Shown piece after piece: positions 23,736-32,110 of a DNA stretch of 50,675 nt. This DNA is from Streptomyces sp. NRRL F-6492. GTDB lineage: Bacteria; Actinomycetota; Actinomycetes; Streptomycetales; Streptomycetaceae. The stretch covers positions 1-50,675 of the forward strand of contig NZ_LGEG01000232.1 in the NCBI RefSeq assembly GCF_001280125.1. The letters run 5' to 3'. The notes beneath the pieces were generated by a model, which had not been told where the DNA came from, searched no databases, and was given only the letters and a program-made list of their open reading frames with translations. Every line of letters starts with the position of its first letter. The first letter of the stretch is position 1. Position numbers and translations under genes: made by a program.

Positions 23736-25085
23736 ATGGGTGAGGACGGGCGGCTGCGGGCCGTAGTGGCGCTGGCGCAGGGGATGGCGGCGGCGCACAC
23801 TCCACGGGAGTTCTGGCGGGCGGCTGCGCTCGGGGCCTGCGGCGGGCTCGGCGGGAGCTTCGCCGCCCTCTCCGTCTGGCAGCGGGACCACGGACGGCTC
23901 AAGGTCCTGGTGAACGCCGGGGAGCGGGCCGTGGGGGAGGAGGAGTTCCCGGACGCGGAGACGTATCCGGTCCACCAGTTCCCCGAGATCACCGAGTTCC
24001 TGCACGAGCGGTGGGCGGGCGGCGGCGAGCCGGACGCCTGGGTGGAGACCGCCGCCGACCCCGTCCCGACCGGCCGGGTCAACGGTCTGCGGCGGCGCGG
24101 GCGCGGCTGCTGCGTGGTCGCCCCGATCGTGCTCCACGGGCGGGCCTGGGGCGAGCTGTACGTGGCCAGGCCGCCCCGGCAGAAACCTTTCACCAGCGCG
24201 GACGCCGGCTTCGCGACCGTGCTCGCCGCGGTCGTCGCGGCGGGCATCGCCCAGGCCGAGCGCCTGGAGGAGGTCCGCAAGCTGGCCTTCACCGACCCCC
24301 TGACGGGCCTGGCCAACCGGCGGGCCGTCGACGCCCGTCTGGACGAGGCCATCGAGCGCTACCGGACGGACGGCTCCGTGGTGAGCCTGGTGGTCTGCGA
24401 CCTCAACGGCCTCAAGCGGGTCAACGACACCCACGGCCACGCGGTCGGCGACCGCCTCCTCGAACGCTTCGGCTCCGTCCTCTCCCGCTGCGGCGCCCGG
24501 CTCCCCGGCGCCCTCTCGGCCCGCCTCGGCGGCGACGAGTTCTGCCTCCTGACGGTCGGCCCGACGGCGGACGAGGTGGTCGCGGTCGCCGAGGAGCTGT
24601 GCGTACGGGCGGCGGAGCTGGAGCTGGGCGAGGGCGTGGCCTGCGGGGTGGCGTCCACGGGCGACCCCATCGGACCCCTCAAGTCGGCCCGCCGCCTCTT
24701 CCGGCTCGCGGACGCCGCCCAGTACCAGGCCAAGGCCGGCCGCTCGGCGAAGCCCGTGGTGGCGGGGCGCGACGGCACGGTCGTACGCCTCGCGGACGCC
24801 CCGCCGGGCGCCCGCGACCGCCGCCGCTTCCGCGACGCGCCGACGGTGGAGCTGCCGGCCCCGGGACCGGCGCAACCCGGCCCGGATCCCGCCCCGGACT
24901 CGGCCCCGGCCCCGGACCCCGCCCCCGCCCCGGACTCGGCCCCGGCCCCGGGTCCCGCCCCGGCCCCCGCCCCGGAGCCGGGTCGGGACCGCCCCGGGCC
25001 CGCGGCCTGGCCCGTGGAGCCTCCGGGCGAGGAGCCGACGGAGACGGCCCTCCGCCCCGGGGAGCCCCCGTCGGCGGACCGGTGA
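23736..25085 (+). CDS. cdgE: GAF-GGDEF diguanylate cyclase
   Basis: A 449-residue cyclase that makes c-di-GMP from GTP. Residues 10-165 look like a GAF sensor; residues 185-345 are the GGDEF domain with DPLTGLANRR, DLNGLKRVNDTHGHAVGD and the catalytic RLGGDEF. The RxxD inhibitory site expected five residues before GGDEF is absent, so product inhibition may be weak. Residues 370-449 are a Pro/Ala-rich tail with repeated APDSAPAP phrases. The name follows from the S. coelicolor CdgE position next to hutH (from memory). The ATG at 23736 follows GGAG. Confidence 0.85.
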   Translation: MGEDGRLRAVVALAQGMAAAHTPREFWRAAALGACGGLGGSFAALSVWQRDHGRLKVLVNAGERAVGEEEFPDAETYPVHQFPEITEFLHERWAGGGEPDAWVETAADPVPTGRVNGLRRRGRGCCVVAPIVLHGRAWGELYVARPPRQKPFTSADAGFATVLAAVVAAGIAQAERLEEVRKLAFTDPLTGLANRRAVDARLDEAIERYRTDGSVVSLVVCDLNGLKRVNDTHGHAVGDRLLERFGSVLSRCGARLPGALSARLGGDEFCLLTVGPTADEVVAVAEELCVRAAELELGEGVACGVASTGDPIGPLKSARRLFRLADAAQYQAKAGRSAKPVVAGRDGTVVRLADAPPGARDRRRFRDAPTVELPAPGPAQPGPDPAPDSAPAPDPAPAPDSAPAPGPAPAPAPEPGRDRPGPAAWPVEPPGEEPTETALRPGEPPSADR

Positions 25086-25098
25086 GACCGGGTCCCGG

Positions 25099-25119
25099 GT
25101 ACTCACCTGAGGTGAGTAC
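25099..25119. promoter_or_regulatory. Perfect 21-bp palindrome upstream of small membrane protein
   Basis: Arms GTACTCACCT and AGGTGAGTAC around a central G, 45 bases before the start at 25164. It looks like a strong dimeric regulator site or a small hairpin. Position in the promoter of one short gene favours a regulator. Confidence 0.55.
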
Positions 25120-25163
25120 GCGCGCGCTGTCCGGGCCCGGAGCCGCCGCGGAAGACTCGGCGC

Positions 25164-25628
25164 ATGGAACGGAACGCAGGACAGAACGCAGGACGGAACG
25201 CAGGACAGAACACGGGGCAGGACGCGTGGCGGGCGCTCGCCGTCCTCCTCCTGACGGCCCTCCTCGCCCTCGGCGCCTGGGCCGCCTGGCTGGGCTGGGA
25301 CCAGCACCGCGACCAGCACCCCGACGGATCGGTGAGCGGCCCGTACGAGGTCTGGCAGGTGGCGGGCCTGGTGCTCGGCCTCCTGGTGCCGGTGTGCTGG
25401 GCGGCGGCCCGGCGACAGGCCCCGGGCGCCGTCCTCGGCACCACGGCCGGCCTGACCGCCGCCGCCTTCTGGGACTGGTCGGACGACGCCAGCGGCCTTT
25501 TCGTGATCGGGGTCGGCATGGTGGCGGCGGGCAGCCTGGCGGCGACCTCCGTCGTCTCGCTCCTGACCGCCCGCGCGACGGGTTCCCCGAGGGGAGGCGG
25601 AGCGACGGCGACGGCACCGGCCCGGTAA
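25164..25628 (+). CDS. Small membrane protein with N-terminal Asn-Ala-Gly-Gln repeats
   Basis: A 154-residue protein. Residues 1-20 repeat NAGQ/NAGR/NTGQ, matching a DNA repeat GAACGCAGGACA-type. Four membrane helices follow (approximately 23-42, 62-80, 88-105, 112-133) and a short Gly/Ala/Thr tail. No known domain. The ATG at 25164 is preceded by the 21-bp palindrome; other in-frame starts are further inside the repeat. Confidence 0.7.
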   Translation: MERNAGQNAGRNAGQNTGQDAWRALAVLLLTALLALGAWAAWLGWDQHRDQHPDGSVSGPYEVWQVAGLVLGLLVPVCWAAARRQAPGAVLGTTAGLTAAAFWDWSDDASGLFVIGVGMVAAGSLAATSVVSLLTARATGSPRGGGATATAPAR

Positions 25629-25702
25629 GGGACGCCCCCCGGTCGGACCGGTGACGAAATCCCCTAGTGACAGGTCGGTCTTCAATCCGTAGGGTGCTGA
25701 AT

Positions 25703-27250
25703 ATGGATATGCAGACAGTCGTCCTCGGCACGTCCGGCACGACCCCGCAGGACGTCGTCGACGTCGCCCGCCACGGCGCCCGCGTCGAGCTGTCGACCGA
25801 GGCCGTGCAGGCCCTCGCCGCCGCCCGGGAGGTCATCGACGCGCTCGCCGCCAAGCCCGAGCCCGTCTACGGGGTCTCCACCGGCTTCGGCGCCCTCGCC
25901 ACCCGGCACATCAGCCACGAGCTCCGCGCGCAGCTCCAGCGCAACATCGTGCGCTCGCACGCCGCCGGCATGGGCCCCCGCGTCGAGCGCGAGGTCGTGC
26001 GCGCCCTGATGTTCCTGCGCCTGAAGACCGTGGCCTCCGGCCACACCGGCGTCCGCCCCGAGGTCGCGCGGACCATGGCCGACGTCCTCAACGCCGGCAT
26101 CACCCCGGTCGTGCACGAGTACGGCTCCCTCGGCTGCTCCGGCGACCTCGCCCCGCTCTCCCACTGCGCCCTCGCGCTCATGGGCGAGGGCGACGCCGAG
26201 GGCCCCGACGGGCGCGTCCGCCCCGCCGGCGAGCTGCTCGCCGAGCACGGCATCGCGCCCGTCGAGCTCAAGGAGAAGGAGGGCCTCGCCCTCCTCAACG
26301 GCACCGACGGCATGCTCGGCATGCTGGTCATGGCCCTCGCCGACCTCGACACCCTCTACAAGTCGGCCGACGTCACCGCCGCGCTCTCCCTCGAAGCCCT
26401 CCTCGGCACCGAGAAGGTCCTCGAACCCGAGCTGCACGCCATCCGCCCCCACCCCGGCCAGGCCGCCTCCGCCGCCAACATGCTGGCCGTGCTCAAGGGC
26501 TCCGGCCTCACCGGCCACGCCCAGGCCGGCGAGGCCCCCCGCGTCCAGGACGCCTACTCGGTCCGCTGCGCCCCGCAGGTCGCCGGCGCCGGCCGCGACA
26601 CCCTGGCCCACGCCCGCCTCGTCGCCGAGCGCGAGCTGGCCGCCGCCGTCGACAACCCGGTGGTCCTCGCGAACGGCGAGGTCCGCTCCAACGGCAACTT
26701 CCACGGCGCCCCCGTCGCGTACGTCCTCGACTTCCTCGCGATCGCCGCCGCCGACCTCGGCTCCATCGCCGAGCGCCGCACCGACCGGCTCCTCGACAAG
26801 AACCGCTCGCACGGCCTGCCGCCCTTCCTCGCCGAGGACGCCGGCGTCGACTCGGGCCTGATGATCGCCCAGTACACGCAGGCCGCCCTGGTCAGCGAGA
26901 TGAAGCGGCTCGCCGTCCCGGCCTCCGCCGACTCCATCCCGTCCTCCGCGATGCAGGAGGACCACGTCTCCATGGGCTGGTCCGCCGCCCGCAAGCTGCG
27001 CACCGCGATCGGCAACCTCGCCCGGATCATCGCCGTCGAGCTGTACGCCGCCACCCGGGGCGTCGAGCTCCGCGCGGGCCTCACCCCGGCCCCCGCCTCG
27101 CAGGCCGTCATCACCGCCCTGCGCGAGGCCGGCGTCCAGGGCCCCGGCCCGGACCGGTTCCTCGCCCCCGACCTGGCCGCCGCCGACGCCTTCGTACGCG
27201 AGGGAAGGGTGGTCGCCGCCGTGGAGCCGGTCACCGGCCCGCTGGCGTAA
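25703..27250 (+). CDS. hutH: Histidine ammonia-lyase
   Basis: A 515-residue aromatic ammonia-lyase which removes ammonia from L-histidine to give urocanate. The prosthetic MIO group arises from a three-residue triad; here the motif is GSLGCSGDLAPLSH, so the triad is Cys-Ser-Gly where most enzymes have Ala-Ser-Gly. GVSTGFGALATRHI is the N-terminal signature, and SRSHGLPPFL-like and AMQEDHVSMGW blocks are present. The ATG at 25703 follows AGGG; a second ATG six bases on would fit as well. No other hut genes are in the window, so histidine breakdown is unlinked here. It ends at a strong hairpin. Confidence 0.95.
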   Translation: MDMQTVVLGTSGTTPQDVVDVARHGARVELSTEAVQALAAAREVIDALAAKPEPVYGVSTGFGALATRHISHELRAQLQRNIVRSHAAGMGPRVEREVVRALMFLRLKTVASGHTGVRPEVARTMADVLNAGITPVVHEYGSLGCSGDLAPLSHCALALMGEGDAEGPDGRVRPAGELLAEHGIAPVELKEKEGLALLNGTDGMLGMLVMALADLDTLYKSADVTAALSLEALLGTEKVLEPELHAIRPHPGQAASAANMLAVLKGSGLTGHAQAGEAPRVQDAYSVRCAPQVAGAGRDTLAHARLVAERELAAAVDNPVVLANGEVRSNGNFHGAPVAYVLDFLAIAAADLGSIAERRTDRLLDKNRSHGLPPFLAEDAGVDSGLMIAQYTQAALVSEMKRLAVPASADSIPSSAMQEDHVSMGWSAARKLRTAIGNLARIIAVELYAATRGVELRAGLTPAPASQAVITALREAGVQGPGPDRFLAPDLAAADAFVREGRVVAAVEPVTGPLA

Positions 27251-27264
27251 GGACGTTGGAGTAC

Positions 27265-27316
27265 GGGTGAGGGCCCGTTCCCACCGGATGCCTCCGGCGG
27301 GAACGGGCCCTCACCC
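27265..27316. terminator. Convergent terminator of hutH and the LAxTG gene
   Basis: 18-bp perfect stem (GGGTGAGGGCCCGTTCCC and its complement) with a 16-nt loop that contains a smaller CCGG pair. Confidence 0.9.
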
Positions 27317-27342
27317 GCAAGTGCGCGACGGGGGAACGCGGT

Positions 27343-27612
27343 TCAGGAGGCCCGGCCCCGGCGGCGCATCGCGAGCACCACGAAACTCGCGCCGACCGCC
27401 AGGAACGCCGTCCCGCCGAGCAGGTACGGCACCGTGTCCCGGCCGCCGGTCTCCGCGAGGCGCCCGTCGTTCGCGGCCGGGCCACCCCCGCTCACCCCGA
27501 CCCGTACTCCGCCCCGTTGGTCGGCGGCGTTCGCGGACGGCACGAACCACAGGGCGCACAGCAGCGTTCCCGCGACGGCGGCGGTCAGCAGGAGGCGACG
27601 GGCTGCGGACAC
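27343..27612 (-). CDS. Small LAxTG cell-wall protein (sortase substrate)
   Basis: An 89-residue exported protein. The signal peptide covers about residues 1-32 (ends SANAADQ). The mature part is only about 30 residues of Gly/Arg/Val sequence and is followed by LAETG, a hydrophobic stretch and the RRRGRAS tail, a full class E sortase signal (LAxTG). Little is left after sorting, so it may be a short wall-linked peptide. The GTG at 27612 follows AAGGAGGA at a slightly long distance. No class E sortase is in the window; the class F enzyme at 6557 is a different type. Confidence 0.8.
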   Translation of the reverse strand: MSAARRLLLTAAVAGTLLCALWFVPSANAADQRGGVRVGVSGGGPAANDGRLAETGGRDTVPYLLGGTAFLAVGASFVVLAMRRRGRAS

Positions 27613-27723
27613 GGAGATCTCGATCCTCCTTGCGGAAACCACGAATTGTTCGGCGTGCAGATGCTAATGAACACAGCGGGTCGCGGGAAAGCCGAGGCCC
27701 TCCGGACCCCTACGCTCCGACTC

Positions 27724-28065
27724 ATGAGTACTTCTGACACCGCACGCTATGTACGCCTTCGCGTCGATGTGGTCCTGGAGATCGACGGACCCGCCGAACT
27801 GGCCGAGGCCGCCGAGGCCCGGATCGACGCCGACGAGTTCATGCCCGAGGAGGAGCGGGCACACGCCCGCGCCGCCGCGCGCGAGGACAGCGCCGAGGCC
27901 CTCGCCCACCTCGTCGAACCCTTCGACCTGATCCGCGACGTCCCCGGCATCGAGATGGTCCAGGCGTCCTGGAGCAGCGAGGAGATCGATTACGACCCCG
28001 ATGCGCTGGAATGGGACCTCGGAGAGGAAGATGGGGCGGAGGAAGACGAAGACGACCGGCCGTAG
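27724..28065 (+). CDS. Acidic conserved hypothetical protein
   Basis: A 113-residue acidic, soluble protein of unknown function. It starts MSTSDTARYVRLRVDVVLEID and ends with a very acidic tail (GEEDGAEEDEDDRP). The predicted helix EERAHARAAAREDSAEALAHLVEP lies in the centre. No domain was recognised. ATG at 27724. A hairpin (28089-28113) ends the transcript 23 bases after the stop; the next gene is the L,D-transpeptidase. Confidence 0.7.
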   Translation: MSTSDTARYVRLRVDVVLEIDGPAELAEAAEARIDADEFMPEEERAHARAAAREDSAEALAHLVEPFDLIRDVPGIEMVQASWSSEEIDYDPDALEWDLGEEDGAEEDEDDRP

Positions 28066-28088
28066 GGCCGGTGTCCTGCCTGCTCACG

Positions 28089-28113
28089 GGCCCCGGGACA
28101 CCGTCCCGGGGCC
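28089..28113 (+). terminator. Terminator hairpin
   Basis: GGCCCCGGGA-CACCG-TCCCGGGGCC, followed by TTTCCGC, past the stop at 28065. Confidence 0.8.
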
Positions 28114-28146
28114 TTTCCGCGACACCGGGCGACCGGCGGGGAACCG

Positions 28147-28167
28147 AACGCTCCGCCGGTGCGTGTC
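28147..28167 (+). promoter_or_regulatory. Candidate SigE-type promoter upstream of the L,D-transpeptidase gene
   Basis: AAC - 16 bp - TC, matching the core of the S. coelicolor SigE (cell envelope stress) promoter, about 105 bases before the chosen start. The core is short, so chance matches are common, but the gene product acts on the cell wall. Confidence 0.35.
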
Positions 28168-28273
28168 GATCAGTGGTGTTCCCCACAAACCGTCCGGTTC
28201 CCGCACCGAACGGGTTGTCATGGGTAGGGAAGCAAGCGTGCACAGGGAATCGGCGACGATGGAGAAGCGTGTG

Positions 28274-29530
28274 ATGACGGACGGCAAGCGCCGCAGGAGC
28301 CTGGCCGCCGCGGCTGCCCTGCTCAGCGGTGTGTTGGTGCTCTCGGCGTGCGACGACGGCGACAAGGGCGGCAGCGGCGCCTCCGGAACCGCGACCCCGC
28401 AGTCACAGGAACAGGTCGACGAGGCGGCCGCGCAGAAGACCTCGAAGGCCCGGATCACCATCTCGCCGAAGAACGGCGCGCAGGACGCCTCCATCAACAA
28501 CGACGCCAAGGTCACCGTCGCCGACGGCAAGCTCACCGAGGTCGTCATGACCTCCGCCGAGGGCGACGCGGTCAAGGGCGAGATAGCGGCCGACGGCCTC
28601 AGCTGGAAGCCGACCGGCGCGCTCAAGCGGGCCACGGTCTACCGGATCACGGCCACCGCGGCGGACGCGGCCGGCCTGGAGGCCCACGAGAACTCCTCCT
28701 TCACCACCGTCTCGCAGGCCAACAGCTTCATCGGCAACTTCACGCCCGAGGACGGCTCGACCGTCGGCGTCGGCATGCCGGTCTCGATCAACTTCAACAA
28801 GGCGATCACCGACAAGAAGGCCGTCCAGAGCGCCATCACCGTCACCTCCAGCTCCGGCCAGGAGGTCGTCGGGCACTGGTTCAGCACCCAGCGCCTCGAC
28901 TTCCGCCCCGACGAGTACTGGACCGAGGGCTCGACCGTCACGCTGAAGCTGGACCTCGACGGCGTCGAGGGCGCCGACGGCGTCTACGGCGTCCAGCAGA
29001 AGACCGTCACCTTCAAGATCGGCCGCAACCAGGTCTCCACCGTCGACGTCGCCACCAAGACCATGACGGTCAAGCAGGACGGCAAGACGATCAAGACCAT
29101 CCCGATCTCCGCCGGCTCCCCGGAGAACCCGACCTACAACGGTCAGATGGTGATCTCCGAGAAGTTCAAGGAGACCCGGATGAACGGCGCCACCGTCGGC
29201 TTCACCGACGACGACGGCAAGGGCGAGTACGACATCAAGGACGTGCCGCACGCCATGCGCCTGTCCAGCTCGGGCACCTTCATCCACGGCAACTACTGGG
29301 GCCCGGACTCGATCTTCGGCTCCTCGAACACCAGCCACGGCTGCGTGGGCCTCAACGACGTCAAGGGCGCCGGCGACCCCAACCAGTCGGCCGCCTGGCT
29401 CTACGACCACTCGCTCATCGGCGACGTCGTGATCGTCAAGAACTCCAAGGACAAGACGATCGCCCCCAGCAACGGCCTCAACGGCTGGAACATGGACTGG
29501 GCGGAGTGGAAGGCCGGCTCGGCCGTCTGA
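28274..29530 (+). CDS. L,D-transpeptidase lipoprotein with Ig-like domains
   Basis: A 418-residue peptidoglycan transpeptidase. The signal peptide ends in the lipobox LSAC at about residue 25. Two Ig-like domains follow (roughly 50-250), then the YkuD catalytic domain with FIHGNYWGPDSIF and the active Cys in SHGCVGL. It makes 3-3 cross-links between meso-DAP/L-Lys stems or exchanges D-amino acids, on the outer face of the membrane. The ATG at 28274 follows GGAGAAG and gives a normal lipoprotein leader; GTG at 28238 is a longer option. It is followed by a terminator at 29540-29573. Confidence 0.92.
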   Translation: MTDGKRRRSLAAAAALLSGVLVLSACDDGDKGGSGASGTATPQSQEQVDEAAAQKTSKARITISPKNGAQDASINNDAKVTVADGKLTEVVMTSAEGDAVKGEIAADGLSWKPTGALKRATVYRITATAADAAGLEAHENSSFTTVSQANSFIGNFTPEDGSTVGVGMPVSINFNKAITDKKAVQSAITVTSSSGQEVVGHWFSTQRLDFRPDEYWTEGSTVTLKLDLDGVEGADGVYGVQQKTVTFKIGRNQVSTVDVATKTMTVKQDGKTIKTIPISAGSPENPTYNGQMVISEKFKETRMNGATVGFTDDDGKGEYDIKDVPHAMRLSSSGTFIHGNYWGPDSIFGSSNTSHGCVGLNDVKGAGDPNQSAAWLYDHSLIGDVVIVKNSKDKTIAPSNGLNGWNMDWAEWKAGSAV

Positions 29531-29539
29531 CCCGCGCAC

Positions 29540-29573
29540 GAAGGGGCCCCCTCCCGACGGAGGGGGCCCCTTC
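29540..29573. terminator. Convergent terminator hairpin
   Basis: 15-bp perfect stem (GAAGGGGCCCCCTCC) with a CGAC loop, shared by the transpeptidase and the MmyB-type regulator gene. Confidence 0.85.
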
Positions 29574-29589
29574 TGCTTCCCCGACCGCC

Positions 29590-30453
29590 CTACCGCGCGT
29601 CCACGGGCTCGTCCACACCCCACTGCGCGAGCAGCCGCAGCGCGTCCGCCGAGGGCGTGCCCGGCTCCGCGTGGTACGTCACGAGCACCAGGTCCGGATC
29701 GGCGCCGGACACCTTCAGCGTCTCGTACGACAGCGTCATCTCGCCCACCAGCGGATGCCGCATCCGCTTCGCGCCGTGCCCCTTGTCCGTCACCGTGTGC
29801 GCCGCCCACAACGAACGGAACTCCTCGCTCCGCACCGACAGCTCGCCCACGAGCGCCAGCAGCAGCGGATCGTCCGGATAGCACCCCGCGTACAGCCGCA
29901 GCACGCTCACCACCTCGGTCGCCTTGCACTCCCAGTCGAGGTAGAGGGAGCGCGCGTTCGGATCGAGGAAGATCATCCGGGCCATGTTCCGCTCGTGCGG
30001 CTCCCAGGTGGTGAAGTCGCCGAGCAGCGCCCGCGCCGTCCGGTTCCAGGCGAGCAGGTCCAGGCGGCGCCCCAGGACGACGGCGGGCACCCCGTCCATC
30101 GAGTCGAGCAGGTGCAGGAGCCCCGGCCGCACCTGCTGGGGACGGGAGATCGCCGCCCGCTGCCGCTTCTTCACCGTCGGCTTCGCCAGGTGCGTCAGAT
30201 GCGCCCGCTCGGTGTCGCTCAGCCGCAGCGCCCGCGCGATCGAGTCCAGGACCTCCATGGACACGTTCCGGCCGTTGCCCTGTTCGAGCCGGGTGTAGTA
30301 CGCCACCGACACCCCGGCCAGCTGCGCCAGCTCCTCGCGGCGCAGCCCCGGCACCCGCCGGTGCCGCCCGAACTCGGGCAGCCCCACGTCCTGCGGCTTC
30401 AGCCGGGCCCTGCGGGAGCGCAGGAATTCACTGAGTTCGGCACTGGGGTCCAT
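29590..30453 (-). CDS. MmyB-like XRE-family regulator
   Basis: A 287-residue regulator. Residues 8-70 are an XRE helix-turn-helix ([33 protein letters not shown]). The C-terminal ligand domain (about 105-270), with [25 protein letters not shown] and [16 protein letters not shown], is the MmyB-like domain that binds small hydrophobic ligands such as fatty acids. Members in Streptomyces often control an adjacent dehydrogenase or reductase gene, which here is the divergent alcohol dehydrogenase. The ATG at 30453 was chosen; 30462 is an alternative. Confidence 0.9.
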   Translation of the reverse strand: MDPSAELSEFLRSRRARLKPQDVGLPEFGRHRRVPGLRREELAQLAGVSVAYYTRLEQGNGRNVSMEVLDSIARALRLSDTERAHLTHLAKPTVKKRQRAAISRPQQVRPGLLHLLDSMDGVPAVVLGRRLDLLAWNRTARALLGDFTTWEPHERNMARMIFLDPNARSLYLDWECKATEVVSVLRLYAGCYPDDPLLLALVGELSVRSEEFRSLWAAHTVTDKGHGAKRMRHPLVGEMTLSYETLKVSGADPDLVLVTYHAEPGTPSADALRLLAQWGVDEPVDAR

Positions 30454-30539
30454 CCATCCCATTATCGCCGCCGGACCGCGCCGGCGGACGTACGTTCCTG
30501 ACCCTGCCAGTGGTAGGCACGCCGGTCGTAGGCAGAACA

Positions 30540-30556
30540 GGTGTCTGGGTGACACC
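30540..30556. promoter_or_regulatory. Inverted repeat GGTGTC-N5-GACACC in the divergent promoter
   Basis: Perfect 6-bp arms in the 128-bp region between the MmyB-like regulator gene and the alcohol dehydrogenase gene, 26 bases before the dehydrogenase start. It is the best operator candidate for the regulator. Confidence 0.5.
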
Positions 30557-30581
30557 GGCTTTCCCGGGCAGGCTCGTGGCC

Positions 30582-31634
30582 ATGACCACGAACGTGACCA
30601 CCGTCCCCGCCTACGCCGCCCCCGCCGCCCACGCCCCCCTCGAACGCACCACCGTGCCGCGCCGGCCGGTCGGCGAACACGACGTCCTCATCGAGATCAA
30701 GTACGCCGGCATCTGCCACTCCGACATCCACCAGGCGCGCGACGGCTGGGGCGAGGGCATCTACCCGATGGTCCCCGGCCACGAGATCGCCGGCGTGGTC
30801 GCCGCGACCGGCTCCGGCGTGACGCGGTTCACGACCGGCGACCGGGTCGGCGTCGGCTGCTTCGTGGACTCCTGCCGCACGTGCGACCACTGCCTGCGCG
30901 GCCTGGAGCAGTACTGCGAGCAGGGCAACACGGGCACGTACAACGCCCTCGACAAGAACGGCGAGCCGACCTACGGCGGCTACTCCACCCACATCGTCGT
31001 CGACGAGAACTACACCCTGCGCATCCCCGAGGGCATCGGCCTCGACGAGGCCGCCCCGCTGCTCTGCGCCGGCATCACCCTCTACTCGCCGCTCGCCCAC
31101 TGGCAGGCGGGCCCCGGCAAGAAGGTCGCGATCGTCGGCCTCGGCGGCCTCGGCCACATGGGCGTCAAGATCGCGCACGCGCTCGGCGCCGAGGTGACCG
31201 TCCTCAGCCAGTCCGAGAGGAAGCGGGAGGACGCCCTGAAGCTGGGCGCCGACCACTACCGCGCCACGAGCGACCCGGAGACCTTCACCGCGCTCGCCGG
31301 CACCTTCGACCTGGTGATCTCCACCGTCTCCGCGCCGCTGGACTTCGACGCCTACCTGGGCCTGGTGCGCACGGACGGCGCCCTGGTGAACGTGGGCGCG
31401 CCCGAGGAGCCGGTCAAGGTCAACCTGTTCTCCCTGATCGGCGGCCGCAGGACCCTCGCCGGCTCGATGATCGGCTCCATCGCCGAGACGCAGGAGATGC
31501 TCGACTTCTGCGCGGAGCACGGCCTGGGCGCCGAGATCGAGGTGATCGCCGCGGACCGGATCAACGAGGCGTACGAGCGGGTCGTCGCGAGCGACGTCCG
31601 CTACCGCTTCGTGATCGACGCGTCGACCATCTGA
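30582..31634 (+). CDS. Zinc-dependent alcohol dehydrogenase (NAD(P)-dependent)
   Basis: A 350-residue MDR-family enzyme of the cinnamyl/YahK alcohol dehydrogenase type. The catalytic zinc ligands are the Cys in AGICHSDIH, the His-Glu in GHEIAGVV and the Cys in LLCAGIT. The structural zinc is bound by the four Cys of [15 protein letters not shown]. The Rossmann loop GLGGLGHMG is intact. It reduces aldehydes or oxidises alcohols; the substrate is unknown. The ATG at 30582 gives a natural N-terminus. It is divergent from the MmyB-like regulator gene, with which it probably forms a regulatory pair. Confidence 0.92.
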   Translation: MTTNVTTVPAYAAPAAHAPLERTTVPRRPVGEHDVLIEIKYAGICHSDIHQARDGWGEGIYPMVPGHEIAGVVAATGSGVTRFTTGDRVGVGCFVDSCRTCDHCLRGLEQYCEQGNTGTYNALDKNGEPTYGGYSTHIVVDENYTLRIPEGIGLDEAAPLLCAGITLYSPLAHWQAGPGKKVAIVGLGGLGHMGVKIAHALGAEVTVLSQSERKREDALKLGADHYRATSDPETFTALAGTFDLVISTVSAPLDFDAYLGLVRTDGALVNVGAPEEPVKVNLFSLIGGRRTLAGSMIGSIAETQEMLDFCAEHGLGAEIEVIAADRINEAYERVVASDVRYRFVIDASTI

Positions 31635-31716
31635 CGGCGACCGGGCCCGGGCCCGGTTCCGGGGCATGACGTCGGGAGTAATCGACCCGTACGGCATGCT
31701 CCGGCACGCTGTCCCC

Positions 31717-32067
31717 ATGACCGCATACGCCCTCGGAAACCTGCACCCGAAGCCCGTCCTCGACGAGGAGGTCTTCACGTACATGGAGCGGATCCAGGCC
31801 ACCCTGGACCCCCACGGCGGCCGCTTCCTCGTCCACGGCGCCCCCACCCGCGAGGTCCCGGAGGGCACCTGGCCCGGCGCCCTCGTGATCATCGCCTTCC
31901 CGACCTACGAGAACGCCCGCGCCTGGTACGCCTCCGCCCCCTACCAGGCCCTGATCCCCCTCCGCACCCGCCACATGACCGGCGACGTCCTCCTGATCGA
32001 CGGGGTCCCGGAGGGGTACGACCCGGCGGCGACGGCGACGGCACTGCGGGCGGCGACGGCCGGGTGA
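31717..32067 (+). CDS. DUF1330 family protein
   Basis: A 116-residue protein of the DUF1330 dimeric alpha-beta barrel type. It has MERIQATLDPHGGRFLVHGAPTREVPEGTWPGALVIIAFPTYENARAWYASAPYQALIPLR, where the His/Tyr pair and the ENARAWYASAPYQ block are typical. The function in this family is unknown; ligand binding or simple monooxygenase-type chemistry has been suggested for relatives. The ATG at 31717 was chosen over the 31666 frame, which adds an unlikely leader. Confidence 0.82.
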   Translation: MTAYALGNLHPKPVLDEEVFTYMERIQATLDPHGGRFLVHGAPTREVPEGTWPGALVIIAFPTYENARAWYASAPYQALIPLRTRHMTGDVLLIDGVPEGYDPAATATALRAATAG

Positions 32068-32110
32068 CGGGGCGGCGCGGGGCACTACAGGAGCGCCACG
32101 CCGCGCCGCG

